Source of the DNA: Microbacterium sp. LWH3-1.2 | GTDB lineage: Bacteria > Actinomycetota > Actinomycetes > Actinomycetales > Microbacteriaceae | Direction of reading: 5' to 3' | Assembly: GCF_040675855.1 (NCBI RefSeq) | Contig: NZ_JBEGIK010000001.1 | Span: forward strand, 1 to 64,000 | DNA length: 64,000 nt | In this document: positions 48,098 through 57,862 of the stretch, piece after piece | How the letters are laid out: every line of letters begins with the position of its first letter | Position numbering within the stretch: position 1 is the first letter of the stretch | Translations under genes and position numbers: made by a program | The notes under the pieces: generated by a model | What the model was told of the DNA's origin: nothing | The model's database searches: none | Seen by the model: the letters and a program-made list of their open reading frames with translations, nothing else

Positions 48098-49810
48098 TCA
48101 GTCTACGTCGGGGGTGGATTCGGGCTTCGTGGCGCGGTCGCCCGCGGCGGCGGGGTCGGCGAGCGACGCGAGGTGGCGCTGGGCGAACTGCTCCACGGCG
48201 CCGTCGAGCGCGGGGTCCTCACCGCGGGCGAGACCCGCGTACTCGAGGTGCACGGTGTGGCCCTGCGTCGTCGCCTTGACCCACATGCGGCGGCGCGGCA
48301 CGAAGAGCGCGGCGAGCAGGCCGGCCGTCGCGAGCACGGCGAACACCAGCACCCACGTCGCCGCGGCGTCGCGGTGGATCGACAGCGACACGTACCGCTT
48401 GACCGAGTCCTGGAACCCGGCGGCGTCCGGGGCCTCGTTCTCGAAGCTGATCGTGCCGAGTCCGTCGGGCAGGTCGACGGTGTCGCCGGGCTTCAGCTCG
48501 AGCGACTCGGCGCCCGAGTCGCCGCCGGCGAGCTGGGTCATCTCGCTCGGGTCGAGCGTGTACACCGACTTGGGGACGCCGCCGTCGATGCCGAGGTCGC
48601 CGGCGTAGACCCAGAACGTGAGCATCGGGTACTCGAGGTCGCCGTACACCGAGGTGTAGGCGCCGTTGGTGAGCTCCTGCGCGGTGGGGTAGAAGAAGCC
48701 CACCAGGCCCACCTGCTCGCGCAGGCCGTCGGGCACCTTCACGACGCCCTGCGACGTCATGTTGTTGTCCTGCGGCAGGAACGGCACCGACTCCGAGAAC
48801 ACCACGTCGCCGGCATCGTTGCGGATCGTGATGGTCGGCGCATAGCCGTTGCCCATCAGATACACCTTGTCGCCGGCGATCGCGAGCGGGTGGTTGACGC
48901 GCACCTCGCCCTCGGCGGTGTCGGCGTTCGGGAACTGCGTCGTCAGGTGCGCGATGAAGTCGCCCGCCTGACCCGCACCCTGCTGGCCGGGACTGACGTA
49001 CGAGAGAGAGAAGTCGTCGAGCGTGAGCGCGTACGGCTCGAGGGCGTCCTCGTCGACGAACCGGCCGGGGTTGAACGACGTGTAGTCGAGCATCGTGTTG
49101 ACCCACGTGCGGCCCTCGATGATGACCGTCTGGCCGGTGTAGGTGAACCCGCCGCCGATGCCGACCGCGAGCAGCACTCCGACCAGCGACGCGTGGAACA
49201 CCAGGTTGCCGGTCTCGCGCAGGTATCCGCGCTCCGCCGACACCGACAGCGTCTTCGCGCCGTCGTAGCGGGAGACCCGGTACCCCGCCTTCTTCAGCTG
49301 CTGCTCGGCGGCCTCGATCGCGGTCGCCGCGGCGGTCGCAGCATCCGTGTCGTCCCGGTACTCGAGGATCTCGGAGCGATGCGCGTCCAGACGAGCCAAT
49401 CGCGCCGGGGTGCGCGGGGGCTGCGCGCGCATCGCCTTGTAGTGGTGCTTGGTGCGCGGGATGACGCAGCCGACGAGCGAGACGAACAGCAGGATGTAGA
49501 TCGCCGAGAACCACGGCGACGTGTACACGTCGAACAGGCTCAGGTTGTCGAGCACCGGCGCGAGGTCGGGGTTGTCGACGAAGTACTGGCGCACGCCGTT
49601 GGGGTCGGCGCTGCGCTGCGGCACGAGGGAGCCGGGCACGGCGGCGATCGCGAGCAGGAGCAGGAGCACGAGCGCGGTGCGCATCGACGTGAGCTGGCGC
49701 CAGCCCCAGCGCAGCCACCCGACGATGCCGAGAGCGGGCTGAGTGATGTCGGATGCTGCGGAGTCCGCGTGGTCGGAGGGCCTGAGCGGATCGGTCACGT
49801 CGTCGGTCAC
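48098..49810 (-). CDS. resB: Cytochrome c biogenesis protein ResB (System II)
   Basis: 570 residues: three N-terminal helices (LTSMRTALVLLLLLAIAAVPGSLVPQR is the family signature), a large external domain with VFHASLVGVLLAVGIGG in front and TYTGQTVIIEG, and a last helix near 490. GTG 49810 has GGAAGG just upstream; open frame continues to 49891 but overlaps ccdA. The gap to ccsB is only 5 bp. Confidence 0.93.
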   Translation of the reverse strand: MTDDVTDPLRPSDHADSAASDITQPALGIVGWLRWGWRQLTSMRTALVLLLLLAIAAVPGSLVPQRSADPNGVRQYFVDNPDLAPVLDNLSLFDVYTSPWFSAIYILLFVSLVGCVIPRTKHHYKAMRAQPPRTPARLARLDAHRSEILEYRDDTDAATAAATAIEAAEQQLKKAGYRVSRYDGAKTLSVSAERGYLRETGNLVFHASLVGVLLAVGIGGGFTYTGQTVIIEGRTWVNTMLDYTSFNPGRFVDEDALEPYALTLDDFSLSYVSPGQQGAGQAGDFIAHLTTQFPNADTAEGEVRVNHPLAIAGDKVYLMGNGYAPTITIRNDAGDVVFSESVPFLPQDNNMTSQGVVKVPDGLREQVGLVGFFYPTAQELTNGAYTSVYGDLEYPMLTFWVYAGDLGIDGGVPKSVYTLDPSEMTQLAGGDSGAESLELKPGDTVDLPDGLGTISFENEAPDAAGFQDSVKRYVSLSIHRDAAATWVLVFAVLATAGLLAALFVPRRRMWVKATTQGHTVHLEYAGLARGEDPALDGAVEQFAQRHLASLADPAAAGDRATKPESTPDVD

Positions 49811-49826
49811 AGAGCCTTCCGGAGCG

Positions 49827-50711
49827 TCAGAGCGGGGCCGGGACACTGGCGAACACCCCCTGGAGCTGCGCCATGACGGCGGTCCAGACACCCGTCACCA
49901 TGAGCAGGCCGAGCACGATGAGGAGGGCGCCGCCGATGAGGTTGACCACGCGGATGTGGCGCCGCACGAACGATACCGAGCGCGTCGCCCACCCGAACCC
50001 GAGGGTGAGGAGGAGGAACGGGATGCCGAGACCCAGCGAGTACGCGACGCCCAGCAGCGCCGCGCGCGCGGCCGAGCCGGAGTCGAACGCCATCGTCAGG
50101 ATCACGGCGAGGGTCGGGCCGATGCACGGCGCCCAGCCGATGCCGAGCGCGATGCCCAGCAGCGGGGCGCCGATGAGCCCGAGGTTTCCGCGGACCTGAG
50201 GCCGCGCCATGCGCTGCGCCAGGCCGAACCACCCGATGAAGACGAGGCCCATCGCGATGATGACGACGCCGAGGATGCGCGTGATGAGGTCCTGGTACTC
50301 GAGCAGGAAGCGTCCCAGCGTGCCGCCGAGCATCGCCATGCTGACGAACACGACGGTGAAACCCGCGATGAAGAGGAGCACGCCGAGCACGAGACGCCCG
50401 CGCGCCGGCGCGCCGGCGTCCCCGCCTTCCCCTCCGGTCGTCGAGCGAGCGAGGGACGCGTTCGTCGAGCGAGCCCGGGAGCCGAGACGCAGAGTCGAAC
50501 CGCCCTGAGCTTCTGACGAACGCCGGCGCGCGGCATCCGTTCCCGCCGCGACAGGCGCCGGCCGCGGCGAAACCGCGCCGCCGATGAATCCGAGGTACCC
50601 CGGCACGAGCGGGAGCACACACGGCGACAGGAACGAGATGGCGCCGGCGAGGATGGCGATCGGGACGGCGATCACGAGCGACCCGTCGGCGACGAGGGCG
50701 CCGAGGTTCAT
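49827..50711 (-). CDS. ccdA: Thiol-disulfide interchange membrane protein CcdA with inserted loop
   Basis: 294 residues, six helices. The redox Cys pair is in ISFLSPCVLPLVPGYLGFIGG and GWAPCIGPTLA. CcdA moves electrons from cytoplasmic thioredoxin to TlpA/ResA. Between helices 1 and 2 there is an extra loop of about 45-60 residues (about 48-107) that is Ser/Arg/Gly-rich. Part of it is encoded by the same 19-mer found in the intergenic repeat at 13136. ATG overlaps the tlpA stop by ATGA. Confidence 0.92.
   Translation of the reverse strand: MNLGALVADGSLVIAVPIAILAGAISFLSPCVLPLVPGYLGFIGGAVSPRPAPVAAGTDAARRRSSEAQGGSTLRLGSRARSTNASLARSTTGGEGGDAGAPARGRLVLGVLLFIAGFTVVFVSMAMLGGTLGRFLLEYQDLITRILGVVIIAMGLVFIGWFGLAQRMARPQVRGNLGLIGAPLLGIALGIGWAPCIGPTLAVILTMAFDSGSAARAALLGVAYSLGLGIPFLLLTLGFGWATRSVSFVRRHIRVVNLIGGALLIVLGLLMVTGVWTAVMAQLQGVFASVPAPL
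50435..50516. repeat. Intergenic-type repeat embedded in ccdA
   Basis: CGGTCGTCGAGCGAGCGAG (50435-50453) is identical to 13136-13154; TCGTCGAGCGAGC follows again at 50462-50474, and AGAGTCGAACCG at 50491. The insertion keeps the ccdA frame and creates the extra loop. Confidence 0.75.
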
Positions 50712-51319
50712 GACTCCACCAGGGCGTCGCGCACGATCGTCTCGAGGATCGAGGCCTCTTCGATCTGGCCGACCAGGCGCGCGGCCACGCGGCCCTGCTT
50801 GTCGAGCACGATCGTGACGGGCACGGCGTTGAGCGGGGTCTCCCCCGCGAAGGCGAGCTTGATCGAGCCGTCCTCGGTCGCGAGCGCACTGGGGTACTCG
50901 ACGCCGTACTTCTCGGCGAACGCCTGCGAGGCCGCAGCACCGTCGTACAGGTTCACGCCGAGGAACGAGACGCCCTGGTCCGCGAACTGCGCATCGACCG
51001 CGGCCAGCTCGGGAGCCTCGACCCGGCACGGTGCGCAGCCGGCGTACCAGAAGTTCACGACGAGCACCTCGCCCGCGTAGTCGGCGCTGGAGGTCGAGCC
51101 GCCGGTGTCGAGCACGCCCTCGAACTCCACCGGCTCGGTGCGATCTTCGGCCGGGATCTCGACGACGCGGAACCCGTCGGCGGCGACGAAGCCCTTGTTG
51201 TCGCCGGAGCGGTACTGATCGGCGAGGGGGTCGCTCGTGCACGCGGCGAGTCCGGCGATCAGCCCGACGACGAGGAGAGCGGATGCTGCGGCCCGCACCT
51301 TCTGGAACCGCTGAGTCAT
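50708..51319 (-). CDS. TlpA/ResA-like thiol-disulfide lipoprotein
   Basis: 203 residues. Lipoprotein signal ends GLIAGLAAC (Cys27). Thioredoxin fold with active site WYAGCAPCR (Cys95, Cys98) and cis-Pro in LNAVPVT. It keeps apocytochrome c thiols reduced outside the membrane, fed by CcdA. ATG overlaps the histidine phosphatase stop. Confidence 0.92.
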   Translation of the reverse strand: MTQRFQKVRAAASALLVVGLIAGLAACTSDPLADQYRSGDNKGFVAADGFRVVEIPAEDRTEPVEFEGVLDTGGSTSSADYAGEVLVVNFWYAGCAPCRVEAPELAAVDAQFADQGVSFLGVNLYDGAAASQAFAEKYGVEYPSALATEDGSIKLAFAGETPLNAVPVTIVLDKQGRVAARLVGQIEEASILETIVRDALVES

Positions 51320-51945
51320 ACCGCCCCCACATCCACCGCGCCGGCCGTCGACGCGGGTTCCGCGTAGGCGGTCTCGGTCCACGTGCCGTCGACCATCTCG
51401 AAGCTCGTCACGCTCGACAGCGCGCAGCGGCGCGCGCGGGGGTCGTGCCGGAGCGGGAGGCCGGCGACCGCGAGGTGGGTGATCCAGATCGGGAGCTGAT
51501 GCGACACGATGACGACGTCACCCGAGTCCGCAGCGTCCCAGGCGTGCGTCATCGCCGAATTCATCCGGCCCACGACGTCCGCATACGGCTCACCCCAGCT
51601 GGGCAGTGCGGGTTTGCGCAGGTGCCGCCAGTTCCAGGGGTTGATGAGGGCCCTCGCCATGCGCTTGCCCTCGAAGACGTTGGTCGGCTCGATGACCCGC
51701 TCGTCGAGGACCGGCGCGACGCCGAAGATCTCGGCGAACGGCTCCGCCGACTCCTGCGTGCGCTGCAGCGGCGAGCACACGAGCGCCGACACCGGGCGGT
51801 CGAGCGACTGGATGTACTCGGCGGCCTGCCGGGCCATATGGCGGCCGTCGACGCTCAGCCCGTACCCCGGGAGTCGCCCGTAGAGCACGCGGGCAGGGTT
51901 GTGGACCTCCCCGTGGCGCACAAGATGGAGGCGAGCTGCGGGCAC
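51316..51945 (-). CDS. Histidine phosphatase family protein
   Basis: 209 residues of the phosphoglycerate-mutase-like superfamily: LHLVRHGEVHNP with the phospho-His, SPLQRTQESAEP, and VIVSHQLPIW with the second His. First gene of the cytochrome c operon. It may be a broad phosphatase; the reason for its place here is unclear. GTG start. Confidence 0.88.
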   Translation of the reverse strand: MPAARLHLVRHGEVHNPARVLYGRLPGYGLSVDGRHMARQAAEYIQSLDRPVSALVCSPLQRTQESAEPFAEIFGVAPVLDERVIEPTNVFEGKRMARALINPWNWRHLRKPALPSWGEPYADVVGRMNSAMTHAWDAADSGDVVIVSHQLPIWITHLAVAGLPLRHDPRARRCALSSVTSFEMVDGTWTETAYAEPASTAGAVDVGAV

Positions 51946-52021
51946 CCGCCCAGTCTACGTGCGGGTCTTCTGTGGACCGGCTGAGCGTTCTCCCAGCTTC
52001 GTCGCCCCGTCGACGGGGAGC

Positions 52022-52699
52022 TCAGTCGAGTTCGGGCTCGGGACCGCTCGACGTACCGCGGGACTCGAGCACGGCGCGCACCCGCACGTAGAGGAACCAC
52101 GCGACGCCGATCACGGCGGCGGCGATGACGACGTATTGCAGGATGTCGGCGTACCGCTCGACGAGATGCCAGGACTCCCCGAGGAAGAAGCCCGAGAAGA
52201 CGAAGATCGAGTTCCACACCAGGCTGCCCGCCGCGGTCAGCAGGGTGAACCGCCACACCGGCATGCGAGTGATTCCCGCGGGGATGGAGATCAGGCTCCG
52301 GAAGATCGGGATCATCCGCCCGAAGAACACCGCCTTGCCTCCATGGCGCCCGAACCAGGCGGCCGTGCGGTCGATGTCTTCGGGGTGCAGCAGCGGCACC
52401 TTGGTCGCGATCGCGCGCAGCCGCGCGATCCCGAGCCAGGCGCCGAGCCCGTAGAGGAGGAGCGCGCCGGCGACCGAACCGACGGTGGTCCACACCAGGG
52501 CCTCGACCGGCGAGAACGACCCGCGGCTCGCCGCGAGGCCCGCCATCGGCAGGATCACCTCGCTGGGCAGCGGCGGGAAGAGGTTCTCCATCGCGATCGC
52601 GATGCCCGCACCGGCGGGTCCGATCACGTCCATCAGCGAGACGGCCCAGTCCGCGAGGGCGCTGAGCCAGGAGCCGTCGGTCGTCGTCGCAGTCGTCAT
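52022..52699 (-). CDS. DedA family membrane protein
   Basis: 225 residues. IENLFPPLPSE-like ENLFPPLPSEVILPMAGLAAS and FGRMIPIFRSLISIPAGITRMP are the DedA/VTT hallmarks with four or five helices. Likely flippase for undecaprenyl phosphate or phospholipid. ATG start; stands alone. Confidence 0.9.
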   Translation of the reverse strand: MTTATTTDGSWLSALADWAVSLMDVIGPAGAGIAIAMENLFPPLPSEVILPMAGLAASRGSFSPVEALVWTTVGSVAGALLLYGLGAWLGIARLRAIATKVPLLHPEDIDRTAAWFGRHGGKAVFFGRMIPIFRSLISIPAGITRMPVWRFTLLTAAGSLVWNSIFVFSGFFLGESWHLVERYADILQYVVIAAAVIGVAWFLYVRVRAVLESRGTSSGPEPELD

Positions 52700-52844
52700 T
52701 CGTCGGATCCCCGTCCGTCCGTCGGCACCTGGTGGCGGCGGCCGCGACCGTTCGGCGCGACGGGTCCACGCTACGGACCGGAGATGAACGAAACCCGGGT
52801 GCTGACCCCCGGAACCGGTTGAACCTGGCGGAATCCGATCGGGA

Positions 52845-53297
52845 TCAGAGCGTCGAACCGGGGACTGCGGCCGAAGCGACCATGAACGCGGCGACGAGCG
52901 AGGCCACGATGAGGGCCGCGCCCGCGAGCGGCACCCAGAATGCGAGCCGTCTCTTGACCATCAGCACGATCGCCACGACGACGGTCACGACGAGCATCAC
53001 CCACGGCAGGATCATGCCCATCAGCCACCCGAGGGTGATGAGGTCCACGTTGCAGTCGCGGGCACCGCAGGAGTCGGAGGCCATCACGAGGAAGATCCCC
53101 ATGAACGACGCCAACGTCGCCAGCACCGCGTCGGCGACGAGCAGCACGATGGTGACCACGAGGTCGAGGACCTTCACCGGCCGCTTGGCCGCCGGTGCAT
53201 CCTCCGCCGACGGAAGGTTTGCCGGTCCGCCCGGATAAGGCGGCGGGGCCGACGCGGTCGATGCCGGTGCGGGCTGTTCTGGTTCCGGCGTGGTCAT
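52845..53297 (-). CDS. Small membrane protein (DUF6264-like)
   Basis: 150 residues. A Pro/Ala-rich cytoplasmic N-terminus of about 45 residues, then three helices with a Cys pair in SDSCGARDCNVDLITLGW between helices 1 and 2. Resembles DUF6264 proteins of Microbacteriaceae, low certainty. Divergent from aspS. Function unknown. Confidence 0.7.
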   Translation of the reverse strand: MTTPEPEQPAPASTASAPPPYPGGPANLPSAEDAPAAKRPVKVLDLVVTIVLLVADAVLATLASFMGIFLVMASDSCGARDCNVDLITLGWLMGMILPWVMLVVTVVVAIVLMVKRRLAFWVPLAGAALIVASLVAAFMVASAAVPGSTL

Positions 53298-53368
53298 GCC
53301 CGCATGGTAGCGGCGCGCGCACCCTTCCGGCGAGGGCGCGCGCAAGGGGTCACCTAGACTTGTCGCTC

Positions 53369-54709
53369 GTGAGTGAACGCGTCCTCGTCAAGCAGCTGCA
53401 GGGTCTGGCCGATGGCCCCGTCTCCGTCTCCGGGTGGGTCGAGACCGTCCGCGATCAGAAGAAGGTGCAGTTCGTCATCCTCCGCGATGAATCCGGTGCG
53501 GTGCAGCTGGTCAACCCCGCGACGCGTCCGACAGAGGACCGCACGGAACAGGATGCCGCGGCCCTGGCGCTCACGGACGTCATCTCGAACCTCGCCACGG
53601 GCACGTTCCTGACCGTGAGCGGCGAGCTCAAGCACGACGAGCGCGTCAAGCTCGGCGGCGTGGAGATCAAGATCGGTGCGCTCGACATCGCGGCGGCTGC
53701 CCTCCCCGAGACGCCCATCGCGGCCGACTCCGGTCTCGACAAACGCATGGACTGGCGCTTCCTCGACCTGCGCCAGCGCCGCAACAACCTCATCTTCCGC
53801 GTGCAGACCACCCTCGAGCACGCCTTCCGCTCGTACTGGATCGAGCGCGACTACATCGAGGTGCACTCCCCCAAGCTCATGGCCTCGGCCTCGGAGTCCA
53901 ACGCCGAGCTCTTCGAGGTGCCGTACTTCGAGGACAAGACCGCGTATCTCGCCCAGTCGCCGCAGTTCTTCAAGCAGATGGCCCAGGTCGCCGGCTTCGG
54001 CAAGATCTTCGAGATCGCCCCGGCCTTCCGCGCCGACCCGTCGTTCACGTCGCGCCACGCAACGGAGTTCACCTCGATCGATGCCGAGATCAGCTGGATC
54101 GACTCCCACGAGGACGTCGCGGCGATGCAGGAGGAACTCCTGCAGACCGCGTTCCAGGCCGTCAAGGACAAGCACGGCGCCGAGATCGAGGAGCTCTTCG
54201 GTCTCGAGGTTCAGGTGCCCGCGATCCCGTTCCCGCGCATCGCGCTCTCCGAGGCACGCGAGATCGTGAAGAGCCGCGGGTACGACATCCCGCGCACCGA
54301 CGGCGACCTCGACCCCGAGGGCGAGCGTCAGATCTCCGCGTACGTCGAGGAGACCTACGGCCACCAGTTCGTCTTCATCACCGACTATCACCCCGAGATC
54401 CGCGCGTTCTACCACATGCGCGACGAGAAGACCGGCCTGACCAGGTCCTACGACCTCCTCTTCAAGGGCGTCGAGATCACCACGGGCGCCCAGCGCGAGC
54501 ACCGCGTCGATGTGCTGATCGAGCAGGCGAAGGAGAAGGGGCTCGGGGCCGAGCACCTGGACTTCTACTTCGACTTCTTCCGCTACGGCGCCCCGCCTCA
54601 CGGCGGATTCGGCATGGGCCTCGCGCGCGTGATGATGCTGCTGCTCGGCCAGGACTCGATCCGGGAGGTCACGTACCTCTTCCGCGGGCCGACGCGCCTC
54701 GCCCCCTGA
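53369..54709 (+). CDS. aspS: Aspartyl-tRNA synthetase, archaeal/eukaryal type
   Basis: 446 residues, class IIb aaRS. OB-fold anticodon domain (1-110), then motif 1 (FRSYWIERDYIEVHSPKL), motif 2 (FRADPSFTSRHATEFTSIDAEI) and motif 3 (GGFGMGLARVMMLLLG). It lacks the bacterial GAD insertion of about 110 residues, so it is the short archaeal type, often annotated as aspartate-tRNA(Asn) ligase. Non-discriminating charging with GatCAB is possible. GTG start at 53369. Confidence 0.93.
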   Translation: MSERVLVKQLQGLADGPVSVSGWVETVRDQKKVQFVILRDESGAVQLVNPATRPTEDRTEQDAAALALTDVISNLATGTFLTVSGELKHDERVKLGGVEIKIGALDIAAAALPETPIAADSGLDKRMDWRFLDLRQRRNNLIFRVQTTLEHAFRSYWIERDYIEVHSPKLMASASESNAELFEVPYFEDKTAYLAQSPQFFKQMAQVAGFGKIFEIAPAFRADPSFTSRHATEFTSIDAEISWIDSHEDVAAMQEELLQTAFQAVKDKHGAEIEELFGLEVQVPAIPFPRIALSEAREIVKSRGYDIPRTDGDLDPEGERQISAYVEETYGHQFVFITDYHPEIRAFYHMRDEKTGLTRSYDLLFKGVEITTGAQREHRVDVLIEQAKEKGLGAEHLDFYFDFFRYGAPPHGGFGMGLARVMMLLLGQDSIREVTYLFRGPTRLAP

Positions 54710-54718
54710 CCTGATCGG

Positions 54719-54751
54719 GAGACGGATGCTGCGGGCCGCAGCTTCCGTCTC
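54719..54751. terminator. aspS / glutaredoxin convergent terminator
   Basis: Inverted repeat GAGACGGA-T-GCTGCGG / CCGCAGC-T-TCCGTCTC with one mismatch, 10 bp after aspS stop, ACGGATGC-armed family. Confidence 0.8.
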
Positions 54752-54776
54752 CGTCCGCGGTCGCGCAGCCAGCGAG

Positions 54777-55040
54777 TCAGGCGGTCAGCGCGGCGCGCAG
54801 GCGGTCGGGCGACACTCGCCAGTGCCCGTGGAGCTCGCCGTCGATGAGCACGACCGGGATCTTCTCCCACCACAGCGCGTAGAGGGCGGGGTCTTCGGCG
54901 ATCGAGTACTCCTCGACGTCGACCGAGTCCTCGGGGAGTTCCGCCACGACGGTCTCGACGACCTCGCGCGCGACGTCGCAGAGATGGCAGTCGGGCTTGC
55001 CGATCACGGTGACGGTGGTCACACTCGGCGCTTCCGTCAC
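54777..55040 (-). CDS. Glutaredoxin-like thioredoxin-fold protein
   Basis: 87 residues, CxxC site PDCHLC (Cys18, Cys21) and cis-Pro in KIPVVLIDGE. Glutaredoxin family DUF836-like. GTG 55040 overlaps the rhodanese stop by GTGA, so the two are coupled; GTG 55022 is an alternative. Likely reduces a protein disulfide or persulfide. Confidence 0.82.
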   Translation of the reverse strand: MTEAPSVTTVTVIGKPDCHLCDVAREVVETVVAELPEDSVDVEEYSIAEDPALYALWWEKIPVVLIDGELHGHWRVSPDRLRAALTA

Positions 55041-55330
55041 GCCTCGACCGGGTAGCCGGCGGCGACCCACTCGTTGGTGCCGCCGTCGACGTTGGTGACG
55101 TCGTAGCCGCGGGCCTCGAGCGCCTCGACCACGCGCCCGGAGCGGCCGCCGATCGCGCAGATCACATCGAATGCGCCGTCGGGAAGCTCGTCGAGGCGGC
55201 CGCCGATGGCCGACATCGGGATGTTGATGGCGCCGGGCACGTGACCTGCGGCGTACTCGTCGACCTCCCGCACGTCGATGAGCGGGGTCTCGACGCGGTC
55301 ACGCAGCTGCTGGACGGTGATGGACTTCAT
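55037..55330 (-). CDS. Rhodanese-like protein, single domain
   Basis: 97 residues. PLIDVREVDEYAAGHVPGAINIP and the active loop CAIGGRSGRV with Cys58. Resembles GlpE/PspE-type. Coupled to the glutaredoxin gene, suggesting persulfide handling. Confidence 0.88.
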   Translation of the reverse strand: MKSITVQQLRDRVETPLIDVREVDEYAAGHVPGAINIPMSAIGGRLDELPDGAFDVICAIGGRSGRVVEALEARGYDVTNVDGGTNEWVAAGYPVEA

Positions 55331-55377
55331 GACGGCCTCTCGGGTGGCGGGCTCTGCCGGGGCAGCACGGATACACG

Positions 55378-55403
55378 AAGCGCCCGTCCGAAGACAGGCG
55401 CTT
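55378..55403 (-). terminator. Terminator of bS22
   Basis: AAGCGCC (55378-55384) pairs with GGCGCTT (55397-55403); an inner GTC/GAC pairing extends it. Located 15 bp past the bS22 stop. Confidence 0.65.
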
Positions 55404-55417
55404 GGTGCGGATGCCGC

Positions 55418-55516
55418 TTACTTCTTGTTGCGGCGCTGGTGGCGGGTCTTGCGAAGCAGCTTGCGGTGCTTCTTCTTCGCCATGCGCTTGCGGCGCTTCT
55501 TGATGACAGAACCCAC
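55418..55516 (-). CDS. 30S ribosomal protein bS22 (AURKAIP1/COX24 domain)
   Basis: 32 residues: MGSVIKKRRKRMAKKKHRK, then a second basic half ending RRNKK. This highly basic, Cys-free sequence is characteristic of the actinobacterial bS22 subunit protein. GTG start with TGAGG upstream, TAA stop. Too short for most gene finders, but the sequence is near-invariant in the phylum. Confidence 0.92.
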   Translation of the reverse strand: MGSVIKKRRKRMAKKKHRKLLRKTRHQRRNKK

Positions 55517-55598
55517 GGAAAACCTCACTAGATCGGGGTCTGGACGCGGCCTGGCCGCGCCCGGGAACGGGGCAAAAGGAAAAATGCCTCAGAACAGT

Positions 55599-55790
55599 CT
55601 AGCCGACGTCGGCGATCGGCCGTTGCAGGGCCTCGGTGACCGCGGACTCCGGCACACGGTAGCTGCGTCCGAAGCGAACGGCGGGCAGCTCGCCCGAGTG
55701 CACGAGACGGTAGACCGTCATTTTCGAGACCCGCATCAGCTCGGCGACCTCGGCCACCGTGAGGAAGCGCACGTCCGGCAGTTCAGCCAT
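55599..55790 (-). CDS. BldC/excisionase-like helix-turn-helix protein
   Basis: 63 residues: FLTVAEVAELMRVSKMTVYRLVHSGELPAVRFGRSYRVPESAV is a MerR-like wHTH of the BldC family. AAGGGG precedes the ATG at 55790. No integrase or phage gene is near, so a regulator like BldC, not an excisionase, is the better reading. Confidence 0.85.
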   Translation of the reverse strand: MAELPDVRFLTVAEVAELMRVSKMTVYRLVHSGELPAVRFGRSYRVPESAVTEALQRPIADVG

Positions 55791-55899
55791 GTCGATCCCC
55801 TTCCCCAGAAGTGCTGCAGTCACTCTAGAACGGGCGGAGTCGGTGTGTAAACACAGAGACGCGTGTGAACCGGTGTGACTCGTGTTGCTGGTGGGACCA

Positions 55900-56829
55900 T
55901 TAGGCCTCAGGACGCTGACGCGCGCGCCTCTCGCGGGCTTCCCGTGCCGCCTGCCGCTCGGCCCTGCGGGCGTCGCGCAGCGCCCTCTCGGCGAGGCGGA
56001 CCGCCTTGCGCGCCTCGCGGAACTTCTTGTCGTCGGCGATGTCGGCGTCGTCCGCCCGGACCCAGGGAGCGGGGCGCTCGCGGCGGCCGCCGGCCGTGGC
56101 CGCGATGTAGTCGCTGACCCCTTCGAGGCCCCGCGCGAGCGCGAATGCGAACGGATCGGACTCGTCGAGGAACGCGCCCTCCTCGATCGCAGCACGCAGT
56201 TCGGGGTAGGCGTCGGCAGTGATGAGGCTACGGAACAGGGCATCCTCGCTGCGGCTGATCGCCTCGCCGTCGAGTCCCCGCTCGCGCTCCACCCGCGCGT
56301 AGCCTGCGAGGACCGTGCCCGCCCAGTGGGCGGTCCCGGTGACGAGGAGCATCACGGCGAGCCGCTCACTGTAGGTGAGACCCGTATCGGCGAGCGCGCT
56401 CAGCCCCGCGTCCATCCACGCCGCGCTGTTCGGCGTCGCCGGAACACCGGAGATGGGGACGTCGAGCACCCAGGGGTGCTCGAGATAGTGCTGGAGCTGC
56501 TCGCGGTAGAGCACCTCCAGCCGCTCCCGCCACCCGGCTGCGGTGCGGGTCGCCTCTGACGGCACTCCGGTCGCTTCCTCCTGCATGAGCAGGATGAGGT
56601 CCTCCTTCGCACTGACGTAGCGGTAGAGCGACATCGGCGTGAAGCCCAGGCGCGCCGCCACCGCGGCCATCGACACGGCGCCCAGCCCCTCGGCATCCGC
56701 GATCTCCACCGCCGCCTCGACGATGCGCTCGACGCTCATCTCGCGCTTGGGCCCGCGCTGCGGGTTGGCCGCCACGCCCCAGGCGAGGGCGATGCCCCGC
56801 GGAAGCTCGGGCTCGGGTGCATCGGTCAT
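55900..56829 (-). CDS. TetR family regulator with long C-terminal extension
   Basis: 309 residues. HTH: VERIVEAAVEIADAEGLGAVSMAAVAARLGFTPMSLYRYVSAKEDL. C-terminal domain of the TetR_C_1 type. The final 50 residues are an unusual Arg/Ala helix (REARKAVRLAERALRDARRAER). Divergent from a drug-type ABC transporter with several TAAACAGT sites in between. Confidence 0.9.
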   Translation of the reverse strand: MTDAPEPELPRGIALAWGVAANPQRGPKREMSVERIVEAAVEIADAEGLGAVSMAAVAARLGFTPMSLYRYVSAKEDLILLMQEEATGVPSEATRTAAGWRERLEVLYREQLQHYLEHPWVLDVPISGVPATPNSAAWMDAGLSALADTGLTYSERLAVMLLVTGTAHWAGTVLAGYARVERERGLDGEAISRSEDALFRSLITADAYPELRAAIEEGAFLDESDPFAFALARGLEGVSDYIAATAGGRRERPAPWVRADDADIADDKKFREARKAVRLAERALRDARRAERQAAREARERRARQRPEA

Positions 56830-56843
56830 GGCGTCAGTCTAAG

Positions 56844-56900
56844 ACTGTTTATTGCGTAAACAGTGTGTTACCGTCATAAACAGTTATTGTCGTAAACAGT
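56844..56900. promoter_or_regulatory. TetR operator cluster, TAAACAGT sites
   Basis: Perfect dyad ACTGTTTA-TTGCG-TAAACAGT (56844-56851, 56857-56864), then two more direct copies of TAAACAGT at 56877-56884 and 56893-56900, between the divergent tetR and ABC ATPase starts. Confidence 0.8.
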
Positions 56901-56932
56901 TTCTCGCATACACAGATACGGAAGGATGCCCC

Positions 56933-57858
<926 letters not shown>

Positions 57859-57862
<4 letters not shown>

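Noticed and set aside
55599..55790. Excisionase-like gene as a prophage or integrative-element marker
   Set aside because: No integrase, attachment repeats or phage genes nearby; BldC-like regulators have the same fold.
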